Positions 1 through 8,873 of a stretch of DNA of 64,000 nt are shown in pieces. Made by a program: the position numbers and the translations under genes. The notes below the pieces were generated by a model. That model saw only the letters and a list, made by a program, of their open reading frames with translations, was not told the DNA's origin and searched no databases. Source of the stretch: JAVVHH01 sp964235765 (lineage in GTDB: Bacteria; Pseudomonadota; Alphaproteobacteria; Acetobacterales; Acetobacteraceae); NCBI GenBank assembly GCA_964235765.1, contig CAXSDH010000003.1:1-64000 (forward strand). The letters are read 5' to 3'. How positions within the stretch are numbered: the first letter of the stretch is position 1; each line of letters opens with the position of its first letter.

Positions 1-12
1 CCGGAGATAGGC

Positions 13-1677
13 GTGGCGGGTTCGGCCGCGCTCCCCCGGCGCGGCCTGCGTATCGGGCCGGCCATGCCGCTTATGCTCGCAGGCGTGCTCGTCCTCGTCC
101 TCTACCCCGTGGTTTCCGTGCTGGGGGTGGTGCGCCTCGATGCCTTCGGCCGCCTGTTCACCGCGCAATACCTGGCGCCGTTGCTCAACACGTTGATGCT
201 GACGGCGTCGACGGTGGTGGCGGCGACCTGCATCGGCGTGCCGCTCGCCTGGCTGTGCGCACGGTCCGACCTGCCTGGCCGCCGGCTGCTCGGCACCCTG
301 GTCTCCATGTCGTTCGTGCTGCCCGTGCTGCTGACCGCGATCGCCTATGTGTTCCTGTTCGGCCGCAATGCCGGGCTGGTGAACGGCTGGTTCCGCGCCG
401 TGTCCGGCTCGCCGCTCTACAACATCTACTCCTTCTCCGGCGTGGTGCTGATCTCGACGCTGCACAGCTTTCCCCTGGTGTTCTTCACCACACTTTCTGG
501 GCTCGGCCGCATGAACCCCGAGCTGGAGGAGGCCGGCCGCATCTGCGGGATGTCGCCGCTCGGCGTGTTCCGGCGGGTGACGCTCGGCGCCGTGCTGCCG
601 TCCATCATGGCCGGCGCCGGGTTCGTGGTGGCCGAGACGCTGACCATGTTGGCCGCACCGCTCGTGCTGGGCGTCCCGGCGGGCATCCGCTTCGTCACCA
701 CCGAGCTGTATGCCTCGCTGGCGACCACGCCCGATGTCGCGGTCGCGGTCGCTATCAGCCTGCCGCTGACGGTCACGACCGTGCTCGTGCTCTGGTTGCA
801 GCACGCCGCCCTGTCCAGGGGCGGCGGGACCTTCGCGATGCTGTCGGGCAAGGGCGCCAAGGCCGGCTCGGTGCCGCTTGGGCGCTGGCGGCCCTTGGCC
901 CTGGCCCTCGCCTGGGTCCCGGTGTCGCTGTCCCTGGCCGCCCCGGTGCTGGTGCTGTCCGCGGCGGCGTTCATGGACCGCTGGTGGCGCGGGTTCGTCT
1001 GGCGGAACTTCACCTTCCGCAACGTCGCCTACCTGTTCAGCGACGACGCCACGAGCAGCAGCATCGTCAACACGCTGGTGCTGTCGGTCACCGTGGCGGC
1101 CGTGGTCGCCTTGGCCGGCGCCCTGTTCGCCATCGCCCTGGCGGAGCGCGGCGGCATGCTGGCGGGCCTGGTGCGGCAGGTGGCGCTGCTTCCGCTCGGC
1201 ATCCCGCACGTAGTCGCGGCCGTGCTGGTCACGCTCGCCTGGTATGGCACGCCGTTCCACCTGGGCGGCACGCTGTGGCTGCTCGCGGCCGGCTACGTGA
1301 TGATGATGCTGCCGTACGGGCTCCGCACCTGCGAGGCGTCGCGCGGGCAGATCGACACCTCGCTGGCCGAGGCCGCCCGCTCGGTCGGCTGCTCCCCGCT
1401 GCAGGGCTTGCGGCACGTGCTGCTGCCGCTGATGAAGCCCGGCATCTTCACCAGCTTCGTCATCGTGTTCCTTTTCGTCATCAAGGAGTTCTCCTTCACC
1501 TCGATGGTCTACAGCGCCAACACCAAGACGCTGGCGGTGCAGATCTACAGCTTCCTCGAGGGCGGCAGCTACGAGCGCACCGCGGCCGCCGCGCTGCTGC
1601 TGATGCTGACGGCCTTCCTCGTGCTGTTCGCGGCCGAGAAGCTGTTCCGTGTCTCCATCACCAACCCTGGGGTTTGA
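13..1677 (+). CDS. ABC importer permease, fused two-module FbpB/PhnV-like type
   Basis: Inner-membrane permease of 554 residues that carries two complete transport modules in one chain, as in the Fe3+ (FbpB), 2-aminoethylphosphonate and related importers. Each half has about six hydrophobic helices and an EAA loop, the first near residues 171-190 (EEAGRICGMSPLGVFRR) and the second near 455-475 (AEAARSVGCSPLQGLRH). The GTG start at 13 follows GGAG. The stop is 2 bp from the ATPase start, so the two are co-translated. The periplasmic binding protein is expected upstream, outside the window, so the substrate cannot be named. The family is clear; ferric iron, phosphonate, thiamine and polyamine are all possible. 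Confidence 0.85.
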   Translation: MAGSAALPRRGLRIGPAMPLMLAGVLVLVLYPVVSVLGVVRLDAFGRLFTAQYLAPLLNTLMLTASTVVAATCIGVPLAWLCARSDLPGRRLLGTLVSMSFVLPVLLTAIAYVFLFGRNAGLVNGWFRAVSGSPLYNIYSFSGVVLISTLHSFPLVFFTTLSGLGRMNPELEEAGRICGMSPLGVFRRVTLGAVLPSIMAGAGFVVAETLTMLAAPLVLGVPAGIRFVTTELYASLATTPDVAVAVAISLPLTVTTVLVLWLQHAALSRGGGTFAMLSGKGAKAGSVPLGRWRPLALALAWVPVSLSLAAPVLVLSAAAFMDRWWRGFVWRNFTFRNVAYLFSDDATSSSIVNTLVLSVTVAAVVALAGALFAIALAERGGMLAGLVRQVALLPLGIPHVVAAVLVTLAWYGTPFHLGGTLWLLAAGYVMMMLPYGLRTCEASRGQIDTSLAEAARSVGCSPLQGLRHVLLPLMKPGIFTSFVIVFLFVIKEFSFTSMVYSANTKTLAVQIYSFLEGGSYERTAAAALLLMLTAFLVLFAAEKLFRVSITNPGV

Positions 1678-1679
1678 GC

Positions 1680-2798
1680 ATGGCGCGGGACGGCTTCCTC
1701 GAGCTCGAAGGCGTGCAGAAGGCGTTCGGCGGCACCGCCGTGCTGGAAGGCCTGGACCTCGACATCCGCCGCGGCGAGTTCGTGACCCTGCTGGGCCCCT
1801 CCGGCTGCGGCAAGACGACGACCTTGCGGCTGATCGCCGGGTTCATGCCGGCGGATGCGGGCACCATCCGGCTGGACGGCCGCCTGCTGTCGGGCGCCGG
1901 GGTGTCCGTCCCGCCGGAGAAGCGCGGCATCGGCCTGGTGTTCCAGAGCTACGCGGTGTGGCCGCACATGACCGTGCGGCAGAACGTCGGCCTGCCGCTG
2001 CGCATCCGCAAGCAGTCCCGGGCGCAGATCGAGGCGCGGGTGGCGGAGGTGCTGCGGCTGTGCCGCCTGGACGGGTTGGCGGACCGCGCGCCGCACCAGC
2101 TCTCGGGCGGGCAACTGCAACGCGTGGCGCTGGCCCGCGCCCTGGTGTACGACCCGCCGCTGGTGCTGCTGGACGAGCCGTTGAGCAACCTGGACGTGGA
2201 GCTGCGCGAGGAGCTGCGGCGCGAGCTGTATCATCTGCACCGGACGCTCGACACCACCTTCGTGCTGGTGACGCATGACCAGGTCGAGGCGATGTCGCTG
2301 TCGGACCGCGTCGTGGTGATGCGGCAGGGGCGGATCGAGCAGGTCGGCGCCCCGCAGGACATCTATGCCAATCCGCAGACCGAGTTCGTCGCCCGCTTCC
2401 TGGGCTCGGCGAACATGCTGCAGGGCGTCGTGGCCGACGCGGCCTGGGGGCCGGGCGGCGCCGCGTGCCTGGTGCAGGCCGGGCCGCTGCGCCTCTCGGT
2501 GCGGGCTTGGGCGGGTGCGCGCCTGGGCGAGGCCGTCAGCTTGGCCCTTCACCCCGAGGCGATCCGCCTGGGCGCCGCCGGGCCGGACCGCGTGGCGGAA
2601 GGAGTGGTGCAGGCCGCCTTCTTCCTGGGCCGCACGCAGGAGGTGCTGATCGCGCTGGATGGCCTGGAGCTGCGTGCGATGCAGGTGCGCGGCCAAGGCT
2701 ACAAGCCGGGCGACCGGGTGGGGGTGGGCATTCCGGCCGACGCCGCCATCGCCATCGGCCGCCCACCTATGCCGGCGCCGGCCAGCGCCGCCGCCTGA
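1680..2798 (+). CDS. ABC importer ATP-binding subunit with TOBE domain
   Basis: Cytoplasmic ATPase (372 residues) that powers the preceding permease. It has the Walker A motif GPSGCGKTTT near residue 38, a Q-loop (FQSYAVWPH), the signature LSGGQLQR near 141, Walker B (LVLLDEP) near 160 and the H-loop (LVTHDQVEAMSLSDR). The last 120 residues form a TOBE-like domain, usual in PotA/FbpC/PhnT-type ATPases. The ATG at 1680 lies 2 bp after the permease stop. An in-frame extension far upstream exists but runs through the permease gene in another frame and is not real. Confidence 0.9.
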   Translation: MARDGFLELEGVQKAFGGTAVLEGLDLDIRRGEFVTLLGPSGCGKTTTLRLIAGFMPADAGTIRLDGRLLSGAGVSVPPEKRGIGLVFQSYAVWPHMTVRQNVGLPLRIRKQSRAQIEARVAEVLRLCRLDGLADRAPHQLSGGQLQRVALARALVYDPPLVLLDEPLSNLDVELREELRRELYHLHRTLDTTFVLVTHDQVEAMSLSDRVVVMRQGRIEQVGAPQDIYANPQTEFVARFLGSANMLQGVVADAAWGPGGAACLVQAGPLRLSVRAWAGARLGEAVSLALHPEAIRLGAAGPDRVAEGVVQAAFFLGRTQEVLIALDGLELRAMQVRGQGYKPGDRVGVGIPADAAIAIGRPPMPAPASAAA

Positions 2799-2810
2799 AG
2801 GAGACTTCCC

Positions 2811-3611
2811 ATGGCCCGGCTGCTCGGCAAGACCATCCTGATCACCGGCGGGGCCGGCGGCATCGGCGCCGCCATGGCCCGGCGGTTCGCCGAAGAGGGC
2901 AGCCGCGTGGTGGTCGCCGACGTGGCGGAGGCGGCGGCGGCGGCGCTGGCCGACGAGCTGGTCCGGGCCGGCCACGCCGCGAGCGCGCTCCGGCTCGACG
3001 TGTCGGAGCCGGCGGACTGGGCGGCGGCCATGGCGGAGCTTACCCGCGGCGGCGGCCTGCATGGGCTCGTGAACAACGCGGCCATCCAGGACCGGACGGG
3101 TGTCATGGACACCACGCCCGAGCGCTGGCGCCGCATCCTCGACGTAAACCTCTCCGGCGCGCTGTTCGGCATCCAGGCCGCCGCTCCGCTGATCCGCGAC
3201 AGCGGCGGGGGCGCCATCCTCAACATGTCTTCCACGGGCGGGATGATGGCGCATCCGACCACGGCCTATTCCGCCAGCAAGTGGGCCTTGCGCGGCTTGA
3301 CCAAGTGCGCCGCGGTGGAGCTGGCGCCCTGGGGCATCCGGGTGAACGCGCTGCTGCCGGGCCGCATCCGCACCGCGTTCAACGCGGCCGCCGACCCGGC
3401 CGACATGGAGGCCTCCACCGTGATCGTGCCCATGGAACGCCTCGGCGCCGCGCCGGAGGTCGCGGCCGTCGCCGTCATGCTGATGTCCGACGAGGCCAGC
3501 TACGTGACCGGGATCGACCTGCCGGTGGATGGCGGCATCGCCTCGGGCGGCACGTTGAAGGCCCGCCGCTACATAGGCGCGTCCATCGCACGCCGGTCCG
3601 CCGGCCGGTGA
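2811..3611 (+). CDS. Short-chain dehydrogenase/reductase (SDR)
   Basis: A classical SDR of 266 residues, the normal length for the family. It has the cofactor motif TGGAGGIG at residues 12-19, the NNAA motif near 87 and the catalytic YSASK near 152, with a Ser in MSSTGG upstream of the Tyr. Such enzymes use NAD(P)H to oxidise or reduce alcohols and ketones; the substrate cannot be read from the sequence. It starts 12 bp after the ATPase gene behind AAGGAGA, so it probably belongs to the importer operon and may act on the imported compound. That link is inference. Confidence 0.88.
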   Translation: MARLLGKTILITGGAGGIGAAMARRFAEEGSRVVVADVAEAAAAALADELVRAGHAASALRLDVSEPADWAAAMAELTRGGGLHGLVNNAAIQDRTGVMDTTPERWRRILDVNLSGALFGIQAAAPLIRDSGGGAILNMSSTGGMMAHPTTAYSASKWALRGLTKCAAVELAPWGIRVNALLPGRIRTAFNAAADPADMEASTVIVPMERLGAAPEVAAVAVMLMSDEASYVTGIDLPVDGGIASGGTLKARRYIGASIARRSAGR

Positions 3612-3682
3612 CGCGCCCTTGCTCGCGTCAACGCCCGCCCTTGCCTGGGGGTCGTTGCGCGGCTTGATCCCGGGTGTGCTGA

Positions 3683-3711
3683 TTGACATAAAGTCGCGGT
3701 TAACCTATCTC
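3683..3711 (+). promoter_or_regulatory. Probable sigma-70 promoter of the acyltransferase gene
   Basis: TTGACA at 3683-3688, a 17-base spacer and TATCTC at 3706-3711, in the gap after the SDR gene and about 50 bp before the next start codon. The -35 is a perfect consensus; the -10 matches only TAT. The promoter proposed before ffh has the same TATCTC and the same spacing. Confidence 0.6.
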
Positions 3712-3762
3712 ACGCGGACGTGAGCAACCGGCGGTTTCTCCGGGCTAAGGGGAACCACACCG

Positions 3763-4470
3763 ATGCAAAATGCATTCAGCGACGCAATCGAGGAAGCCCG
3801 CTACGAACTGTTGGTCGAGATCGCGACGACGGCAGGACAGGCCCTGGAAGCCAGGACGTTCCGGAATGGCGTGTACTCCAAGGAGCAGGGCTTGCCGGCC
3901 GGCGAAGGCGGCCTGGAACACGACGAGTACGACGCGCATACCCGTCATGTTTTGGTGAGAAGCCGCGCCACCGGCCAGGTGCTCGGCACGGTAAGCGTCG
4001 TCCTCTGCGGCGGCAGCGATACGAGCCCCGGGTTCCCCATGCAGCGCGTCTGCGAAAGCCACGTTCTCTCATCGCTGCCGCGGGCCACGACAGGCGAAAT
4101 CTCCAGCTTCGCCGTAATTCCGGACCGGGCCGGTCTCAGCCCGGGCGCTGCCGCCCTCCTCCGGCTCTGCCTGCTCCAGGGTCTCGTCCAGATCAGCGAC
4201 GAGGCCGGCCTGCACCATTGGTGCACCATGCTGGAGCCCACCCTCCTGCGTCTCCTGCGCTCGACCGCCATCTACTTCCGGGCGGTTGGCCCGACGGTCG
4301 AGTACCATGGCGTGCGCCAGCCGGCGATCTGGACCCTTGAGGATGGCCTCGCACGCATGCGCCGCGACAACCCGCACATCTGGGCGTTGCTCACCGGCAA
4401 CGGCGCGTTGCGGCCGGAGGGCAAGGTGGCCGGGACCGCGCAAGCCGTGCCGATGCGGCTCGCGTCGTAA
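3763..4470 (+). CDS. GNAT-fold N-acyl amino acid / acyl-homoserine-lactone synthase-like acyltransferase
   Basis: A 235-residue protein that resembles the FeeM / LuxI / exosortase-associated acyltransferase group. Visible landmarks are RTFRNGVY, a D-x-Y-D segment (HDEYDAHTRHVLVRS), a strand reading TGQVLGTVSVV, and GEISSFAVIPDRAG, which lines up with the ExSRFAV strand of LuxI-type enzymes but has Ser where Arg is usual. Family members transfer an acyl chain from acyl-ACP to an amino acid or homoserine lactone. ATG 3763 sits behind AAGGGGAA and downstream of a good promoter. The product here is unknown; it could be a signal, a lipid precursor or something else. Confidence 0.65.
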   Translation: MQNAFSDAIEEARYELLVEIATTAGQALEARTFRNGVYSKEQGLPAGEGGLEHDEYDAHTRHVLVRSRATGQVLGTVSVVLCGGSDTSPGFPMQRVCESHVLSSLPRATTGEISSFAVIPDRAGLSPGAAALLRLCLLQGLVQISDEAGLHHWCTMLEPTLLRLLRSTAIYFRAVGPTVEYHGVRQPAIWTLEDGLARMRRDNPHIWALLTGNGALRPEGKVAGTAQAVPMRLAS

Positions 4471-4487
4471 AGCCGGCCGCGTTCCCA

Positions 4488-6362
4488 CTGGACCGCTGTA
4501 TCCCAAAGCCGGATCTCGCCGCGGAATGGCTTGAAGCCGACGGCCTCGGCGGCTTTGCCTCCGGCACGGTGGGCGGCGAACGGACGCGCCGCTACCACGC
4601 CCTCCTGCTCACCGCGGCCACGCCGCCCAGCGGCCGGATGGTGCTGGTCAACGGCATGGAAGCCTGGGTCGACACTCCGGCCGGCCGGACCTACCTGAGC
4701 ACGCAACGCTACGTGCCGGGCGTGATCCATCCCGATGGCTGGCGGGCGCTCATCGCCTTCGAGCGGTCGCCCTGGCCGACTTGGCACTTCGCCGTGCCCG
4801 GCGGCGCCGTGCGGCAGGAGATCGTGGCAGGCCGGGGCGCCACCGCGCTGCGCTGGCGGTACGAAGGCCTTGGCTCCGGCCGCCTTTCGGTTCGCCTGCT
4901 GATCTCGGGCCGTGACTACCACGCGCTGCACCACGAAAACCCCGAATTCGATTTCGCCGCGGAGGCCAGTCCGGGCGCCGTCTCGTGGCAGCCCTATGCC
5001 GGCCTGCCGCGCATCACCGCCCGCGGACCCTTCGCCTATACGCATGAACCCGAGTGGTACCGGCAGTTCCTCTATGCGGAAGAGCAGGCGCGGGGCCTGG
5101 ACTGCGTCGAGGACCTTGCCTCTCCCGGGCTGATGACGTTCGACCTCGCCGACGGCCCAGCCACGATGCTGCTGGACACGGGCGCCGGCGCGCCGGACGC
5201 GGCTGAGCTGGCCGTTGCCGAGCAAACCCGCCGAACCCGCCCCCTCCTCATGCAGGCCGCGCAGCAATACGTCGCCAAGCGCCAGGACGGCCTCACCCTG
5301 ATCGCCGGCTACCCGTGGTTCACCGATTGGGGCCGCGACACCTTCATCGCCATGCGCGGGCTGACCTTGACCACGGGACGCCTGGACGAAGCCGGGCAGA
5401 TCCTCCATGCCTGGGCGGGCGCGGTCAGCGAAGGCATGCTGCCCAACCGCTTCCCCGACCGCGGCGAAGCCCCGGAATACAACGCGGTCGACGCCTCCCT
5501 CTGGTTCGTCATCGCCGCCAGCGAATACCTGGCCGCTTCCGCGGCCGACCCCGGTGCCCTGGTCGCGGCCATCGAGGCGGTGCTCTGCGGATACGCCGCG
5601 GGAACGCGATTCGGGATCGCCGCCGACGCGGACGGGCTTCTTCGCGCCGGCGCCCCCGGAGTGGCGCTGACCTGGATGGACGCGCGGTTGGGCGAGTGGG
5701 TGGTCACGCCCCGGATCGGCAAGCCCGTCGAGGTGCAAGCCTTGTGGATCAATGCGCTGCATGCCGCTTCCGCCCGAGCGCCGCGCTGGGCGGAGCTGGC
5801 GCGCCGTGCCCGGGCCGCGTTCCTGGCCCGCTTCCCCGACCCGGCCACGGGCGGCCTGTTCGACGTGGTCGACGCGGGCGGCGTGCCCGGTGCGGTGGAC
5901 CGCAGCGTGCGGCCGAACCAGGTGTTCGCGGTGGGCGGCCTTCCGTTGCAATTGCTGGACCCGGCCCATGCGCGCGGCGTGATCGACCTGCTCGAAGCCC
6001 GGCTGTTGACGCCGCTGGGCTTGCGCACCCTGGCGCCCGGCGAGCCCGGATACGCCGGGCACTATCGCGGCGGCCCGGCCGAGCGGGACGGCGCTTATCA
6101 TCAGGGAACGGCCTGGCCATGGTTGATGGGGGCGTTCGTCCAGGGCTGGCTGCGGGTGCGTGGCGACACGGCCGCTGCCAAGGCGGAGGCCCGCGCGCGA
6201 TTTCTGGCGCCCCTCCTGGCGCATCTCGAAACGGCCGGGCTGGGCCATGTCTCGGAGGTGGCGGATGGCGACGCGCCGCACCGGCCCGGCGGCTGCCCGT
6301 TCCAGGCGTGGTCGCTCGGCGAACTCATCCGGATCGAGGCGATGCTCGGGGTCGGCGGCTGA
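4488..6362 (+). CDS. Amylo-alpha-1,6-glucosidase / glycogen debranching enzyme
   Basis: Glycogen debranching enzyme of the bacterial GDE type: an N-terminal sugar-binding domain followed by a GH-type (alpha/alpha)6 catalytic domain with FTDWGRDTFIAMRGL, EYNAVDASLWF and YHQGTAWPWLMG. It should hydrolyse alpha-1,6 branch points of glycogen. The first ATG/GTG/TTG in frame is GTG 4569, but the conserved N-terminal block EWLEADGLGGFASGTVGG is encoded upstream of it, at 4518-4571. Only CTG codons (4380, 4488) are available in that open frame, so I place the start provisionally at CTG 4488; a sequencing error near 4450-4490 is the alternative. It lies directly after the acyltransferase gene. Confidence 0.8.
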   Translation: MDRCIPKPDLAAEWLEADGLGGFASGTVGGERTRRYHALLLTAATPPSGRMVLVNGMEAWVDTPAGRTYLSTQRYVPGVIHPDGWRALIAFERSPWPTWHFAVPGGAVRQEIVAGRGATALRWRYEGLGSGRLSVRLLISGRDYHALHHENPEFDFAAEASPGAVSWQPYAGLPRITARGPFAYTHEPEWYRQFLYAEEQARGLDCVEDLASPGLMTFDLADGPATMLLDTGAGAPDAAELAVAEQTRRTRPLLMQAAQQYVAKRQDGLTLIAGYPWFTDWGRDTFIAMRGLTLTTGRLDEAGQILHAWAGAVSEGMLPNRFPDRGEAPEYNAVDASLWFVIAASEYLAASAADPGALVAAIEAVLCGYAAGTRFGIAADADGLLRAGAPGVALTWMDARLGEWVVTPRIGKPVEVQALWINALHAASARAPRWAELARRARAAFLARFPDPATGGLFDVVDAGGVPGAVDRSVRPNQVFAVGGLPLQLLDPAHARGVIDLLEARLLTPLGLRTLAPGEPGYAGHYRGGPAERDGAYHQGTAWPWLMGAFVQGWLRVRGDTAAAKAEARARFLAPLLAHLETAGLGHVSEVADGDAPHRPGGCPFQAWSLGELIRIEAMLGVGG

Positions 6363-6478
6363 ACCGCCCGCCCGCCGGGGCGGCGCTCCCGGGAAAAGGC
6401 TGTTGCGCGGCGCTTCCAGGAAACGCACCCTCCGGGGCGGCCGGCCCAGCCCAGGCCGCGAGAGGCGCGCTGAACCCG

Positions 6479-8497
6479 ATGGAACAAGCCGACGAGAGCG
6501 ACCAGCCGGCCGATGCGGCGCTTCGCGACAGCGACGAGCGATTTCGGCTGCTGCTGGAAAGCTTGCCGCATATCGCCTTCGTCGTATTCCGCGGGGGCGT
6601 GGCCGACCATTACAACCAGCGCTTCATCGACTATGTCGGCTTCCTGCCGGGACGGGACAGCGCGGCCCGAACGGCGCTGCACCACCCGGACGATCGGGCC
6701 GCCCTCGAGGCGGCCCGCGATGCCGGTGTGGCGTCCGACGCGGAGTACATCGTCGAAGCCCGCTTGCGACGGCATGACGGGGTGTACCGCTGGCATCGGC
6801 TGCACAACATACCGCTGATCCGCACTGGCGTCCGGATCGGCTACTTGGGAACCTCGGTCGATATCGACGATGTCCGGCAGGCCAACGAGTTGCTCGAGCG
6901 TCGGGTGCTCGAACGGACGGCCGAGCTGCGCGAGAGCGAGGCGCGATACCGCATGCTGTACAACCGCACGCCGATGGCGCTTCACTCCGTGGACGCGGGG
7001 GCGAAGCTGCTCGACGTGAACGACACCTGGGTGGAGTTGTTCGGCTGGGGGCGGGACGAGGTCATCGGACGTTCGCCGGCCGATTTCATGACGGACGAGT
7101 CGGCCGCCGTCTATCGAGGGCTTGCCTGGCCGGAGATGCTGGGAAGCAGTGGGCAGGCTCGAGCCATGGAATATCGGTTCGTGACCCGCAGCGGCCGGGT
7201 GTTCGATGGGCGCCTCGCGGCCCGCGGCGAGTTCGGCAAGGGCGACACCTTCGTGCGAAGCTGGGCGGCGATCGCGGACATCACCGCCGAGAAGCGCGCG
7301 GACCGGGAGCTGCAACGGGTGCAGCGCATGGAGGCGGTGGGCCAGCTTACGGCCGGAATCGCCCACGATTTCAACAATCTGCTGACGGCGATCCTCGGCA
7401 ACCTCGAATTGCTGGCCAAGCGCGCCACGGCCGAACCGCGCGCGGTCCGGCTGATTGAGGGCGCCAGGGCGGCGGCGCAACGCGGGGCACGGCTCACCAG
7501 CCAGCTTCTTGCCTTCTCCCGCCAGCAGCGGATCGCGGCCGAGCCGCTCGACCTGGACCGCGTGATCGCGGGCATGCAGCCTTTGCTGCAAAGCACGATC
7601 GGCGCTGGCGTCGATGTCCGCATCGTGCCCGGCCGGGAGACCTGGCCTGCCACCGCCGACCCTACGCAACTCGAACTGGCCATCCTGAACCTGGCCATCA
7701 ACGCGCGGGACGCCATGCTGCATGGGGGCGTGATCACCATCTCCACGGCGAACGTGACCCGCGGTGCGCCGGGCCAGCCGGAGGAGCCCGAGGCCGGTGA
7801 TTACGTGGCCGTATCGGTCGCCGATACCGGGTCCGGCGTGCCGGAAAAGGTGCGTGAGCGGATGTTCGAACCGTTCTTCACCACGAAGGAGGTCGGCAAG
7901 GGGTCGGGCCTCGGCCTGTCGCAAGTTCTGGGCGTGGTAAAGCAGCTCGGCGGCGGCATCACCGTAACGTCCGTGGCGGAAGAGGGCGCCTGCATCTCCC
8001 TGTTCCTGCCGCGCGCCGAGGCGGCGGCGACCGTTGTGCAGCCAGCCGGCGCCAGTGCCGCCGAAGCCGTGCCGGCCCGGCGGCTCCGGATCCTGGTGGT
8101 GGACGACGATGCCGGCGTACGCACGATCGCGGCCGAGATGCTGCGCGACGCCGGGCATGAGGTGGCCGAAGCGGGCTCAGGCACGGAGGCGCTGGAACTG
8201 TTGCAAGCGGAAGGGCAGGCGGAAGGTTCTGGGGTGGCCGGGAACGGGGGCGCGACTGGCCGCGGAACGGAGCTGCTGCTGGTCGATGTCGTCATGCCCG
8301 GCATGAACGGGGTCGAACTCGTCAGGGCCGTGCGGCGCATCTGGCCTGCGCTTCCCGCGCTCTACATGACCGGCTACGCCGACGAGGGCCTGTTTTCCCC
8401 CGGGACGGCGCAGGATGTCCTGCGCAAGCCGTTCAAGGCGGCGGAGCTGGCGGCCATGGTGGCGCGCGCTGCCGCCCACCAGGACAGCGCCCAGTAA
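6479..8497 (+). CDS. PAS-containing hybrid sensor histidine kinase
   Basis: Soluble two-component sensor of 672 residues with no membrane segment. In order: a PAS domain (about 15-135), a second PAS domain (about 150-275), a dimerisation/phosphoacceptor domain with His near 295 (GIAHDFNNLLTAIL), an ATPase domain (NLAINARDAM; DTGSGVP; GKGSGLGLSQV) and a C-terminal receiver with Asp near 601 (LLVDVVMPGMNG) and the switch Lys in LRKPF. The ATG at 6479 is the first start after the debranching enzyme; the long open frame upstream overlaps that gene and is not coding. The signal and the partner regulator are not evident. Confidence 0.88.
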   Translation: MEQADESDQPADAALRDSDERFRLLLESLPHIAFVVFRGGVADHYNQRFIDYVGFLPGRDSAARTALHHPDDRAALEAARDAGVASDAEYIVEARLRRHDGVYRWHRLHNIPLIRTGVRIGYLGTSVDIDDVRQANELLERRVLERTAELRESEARYRMLYNRTPMALHSVDAGAKLLDVNDTWVELFGWGRDEVIGRSPADFMTDESAAVYRGLAWPEMLGSSGQARAMEYRFVTRSGRVFDGRLAARGEFGKGDTFVRSWAAIADITAEKRADRELQRVQRMEAVGQLTAGIAHDFNNLLTAILGNLELLAKRATAEPRAVRLIEGARAAAQRGARLTSQLLAFSRQQRIAAEPLDLDRVIAGMQPLLQSTIGAGVDVRIVPGRETWPATADPTQLELAILNLAINARDAMLHGGVITISTANVTRGAPGQPEEPEAGDYVAVSVADTGSGVPEKVRERMFEPFFTTKEVGKGSGLGLSQVLGVVKQLGGGITVTSVAEEGACISLFLPRAEAAATVVQPAGASAAEAVPARRLRILVVDDDAGVRTIAAEMLRDAGHEVAEAGSGTEALELLQAEGQAEGSGVAGNGGATGRGTELLLVDVVMPGMNGVELVRAVRRIWPALPALYMTGYADEGLFSPGTAQDVLRKPFKAAELAAMVARAAAHQDSAQ

Positions 8498-8548
8498 CCC
8501 GGGCCGCCTAACCAGGGCCGCGTGACCTGGATGGGGCGCCGCCCGGGA

Positions 8549-8707
8549 TCAAGCGAGATGCTCGGTGAGCCACACTGCCGCCGTGATGATGACCATGGCG
8601 CAAGACACGAATGCCGCCAGCCCGACCGCTCTGCCGACTCCCGGGCTGAAGTTGCCAACCCCGTGCCCATCGCCGGCTGCTTCTCGCCACAGCGCGACCG
8701 ACGGCAT
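8549..8707 (-). CDS. Small hypothetical single-span membrane protein
   Basis: A short open frame of 52 codons that ends in one strongly hydrophobic stretch (VGLAAFVSCAMVIITAAVW) and a short charged tail. That helix is the only argument for coding; the ribosome site before the ATG at 8707 is weak. It lies in the roughly 375-bp gap between the hybrid kinase and the convergent methyltransferase. Nothing else in 8498-8873 looks like a gene. Confidence 0.3.
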   Translation of the reverse strand: MPSVALWREAAGDGHGVGNFSPGVGRAVGLAAFVSCAMVIITAAVWLTEHLA

Positions 8708-8873
8708 GTCGGCGGGCTTGTTTGGCCTTGTTCCGCGGGCGGACGGGCGGGTTTGCCTTCGGGCGAGACCTGACCATCGCGCCGGTTGGGTCACGCAGGC
8801 TGCCGCCCGTGGATCGGGGGGCATGTCACGACCGGAGGGCGCTTTGGCTTCGGCCCGCTTCGCCGGCGTCACG

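Noticed and set aside
255..1679. Long open frame running into the ABC ATPase gene from upstream
   Set aside because: It overlaps the permease in another frame and has Arg/Ala/Gly-rich low-complexity sequence; only the part from 1680 resembles a protein family.
1569..3689. 706-codon frame on the minus strand
   Set aside because: High-GC shadow of the ATPase and SDR genes; His/Arg/Gln-rich with no motif.
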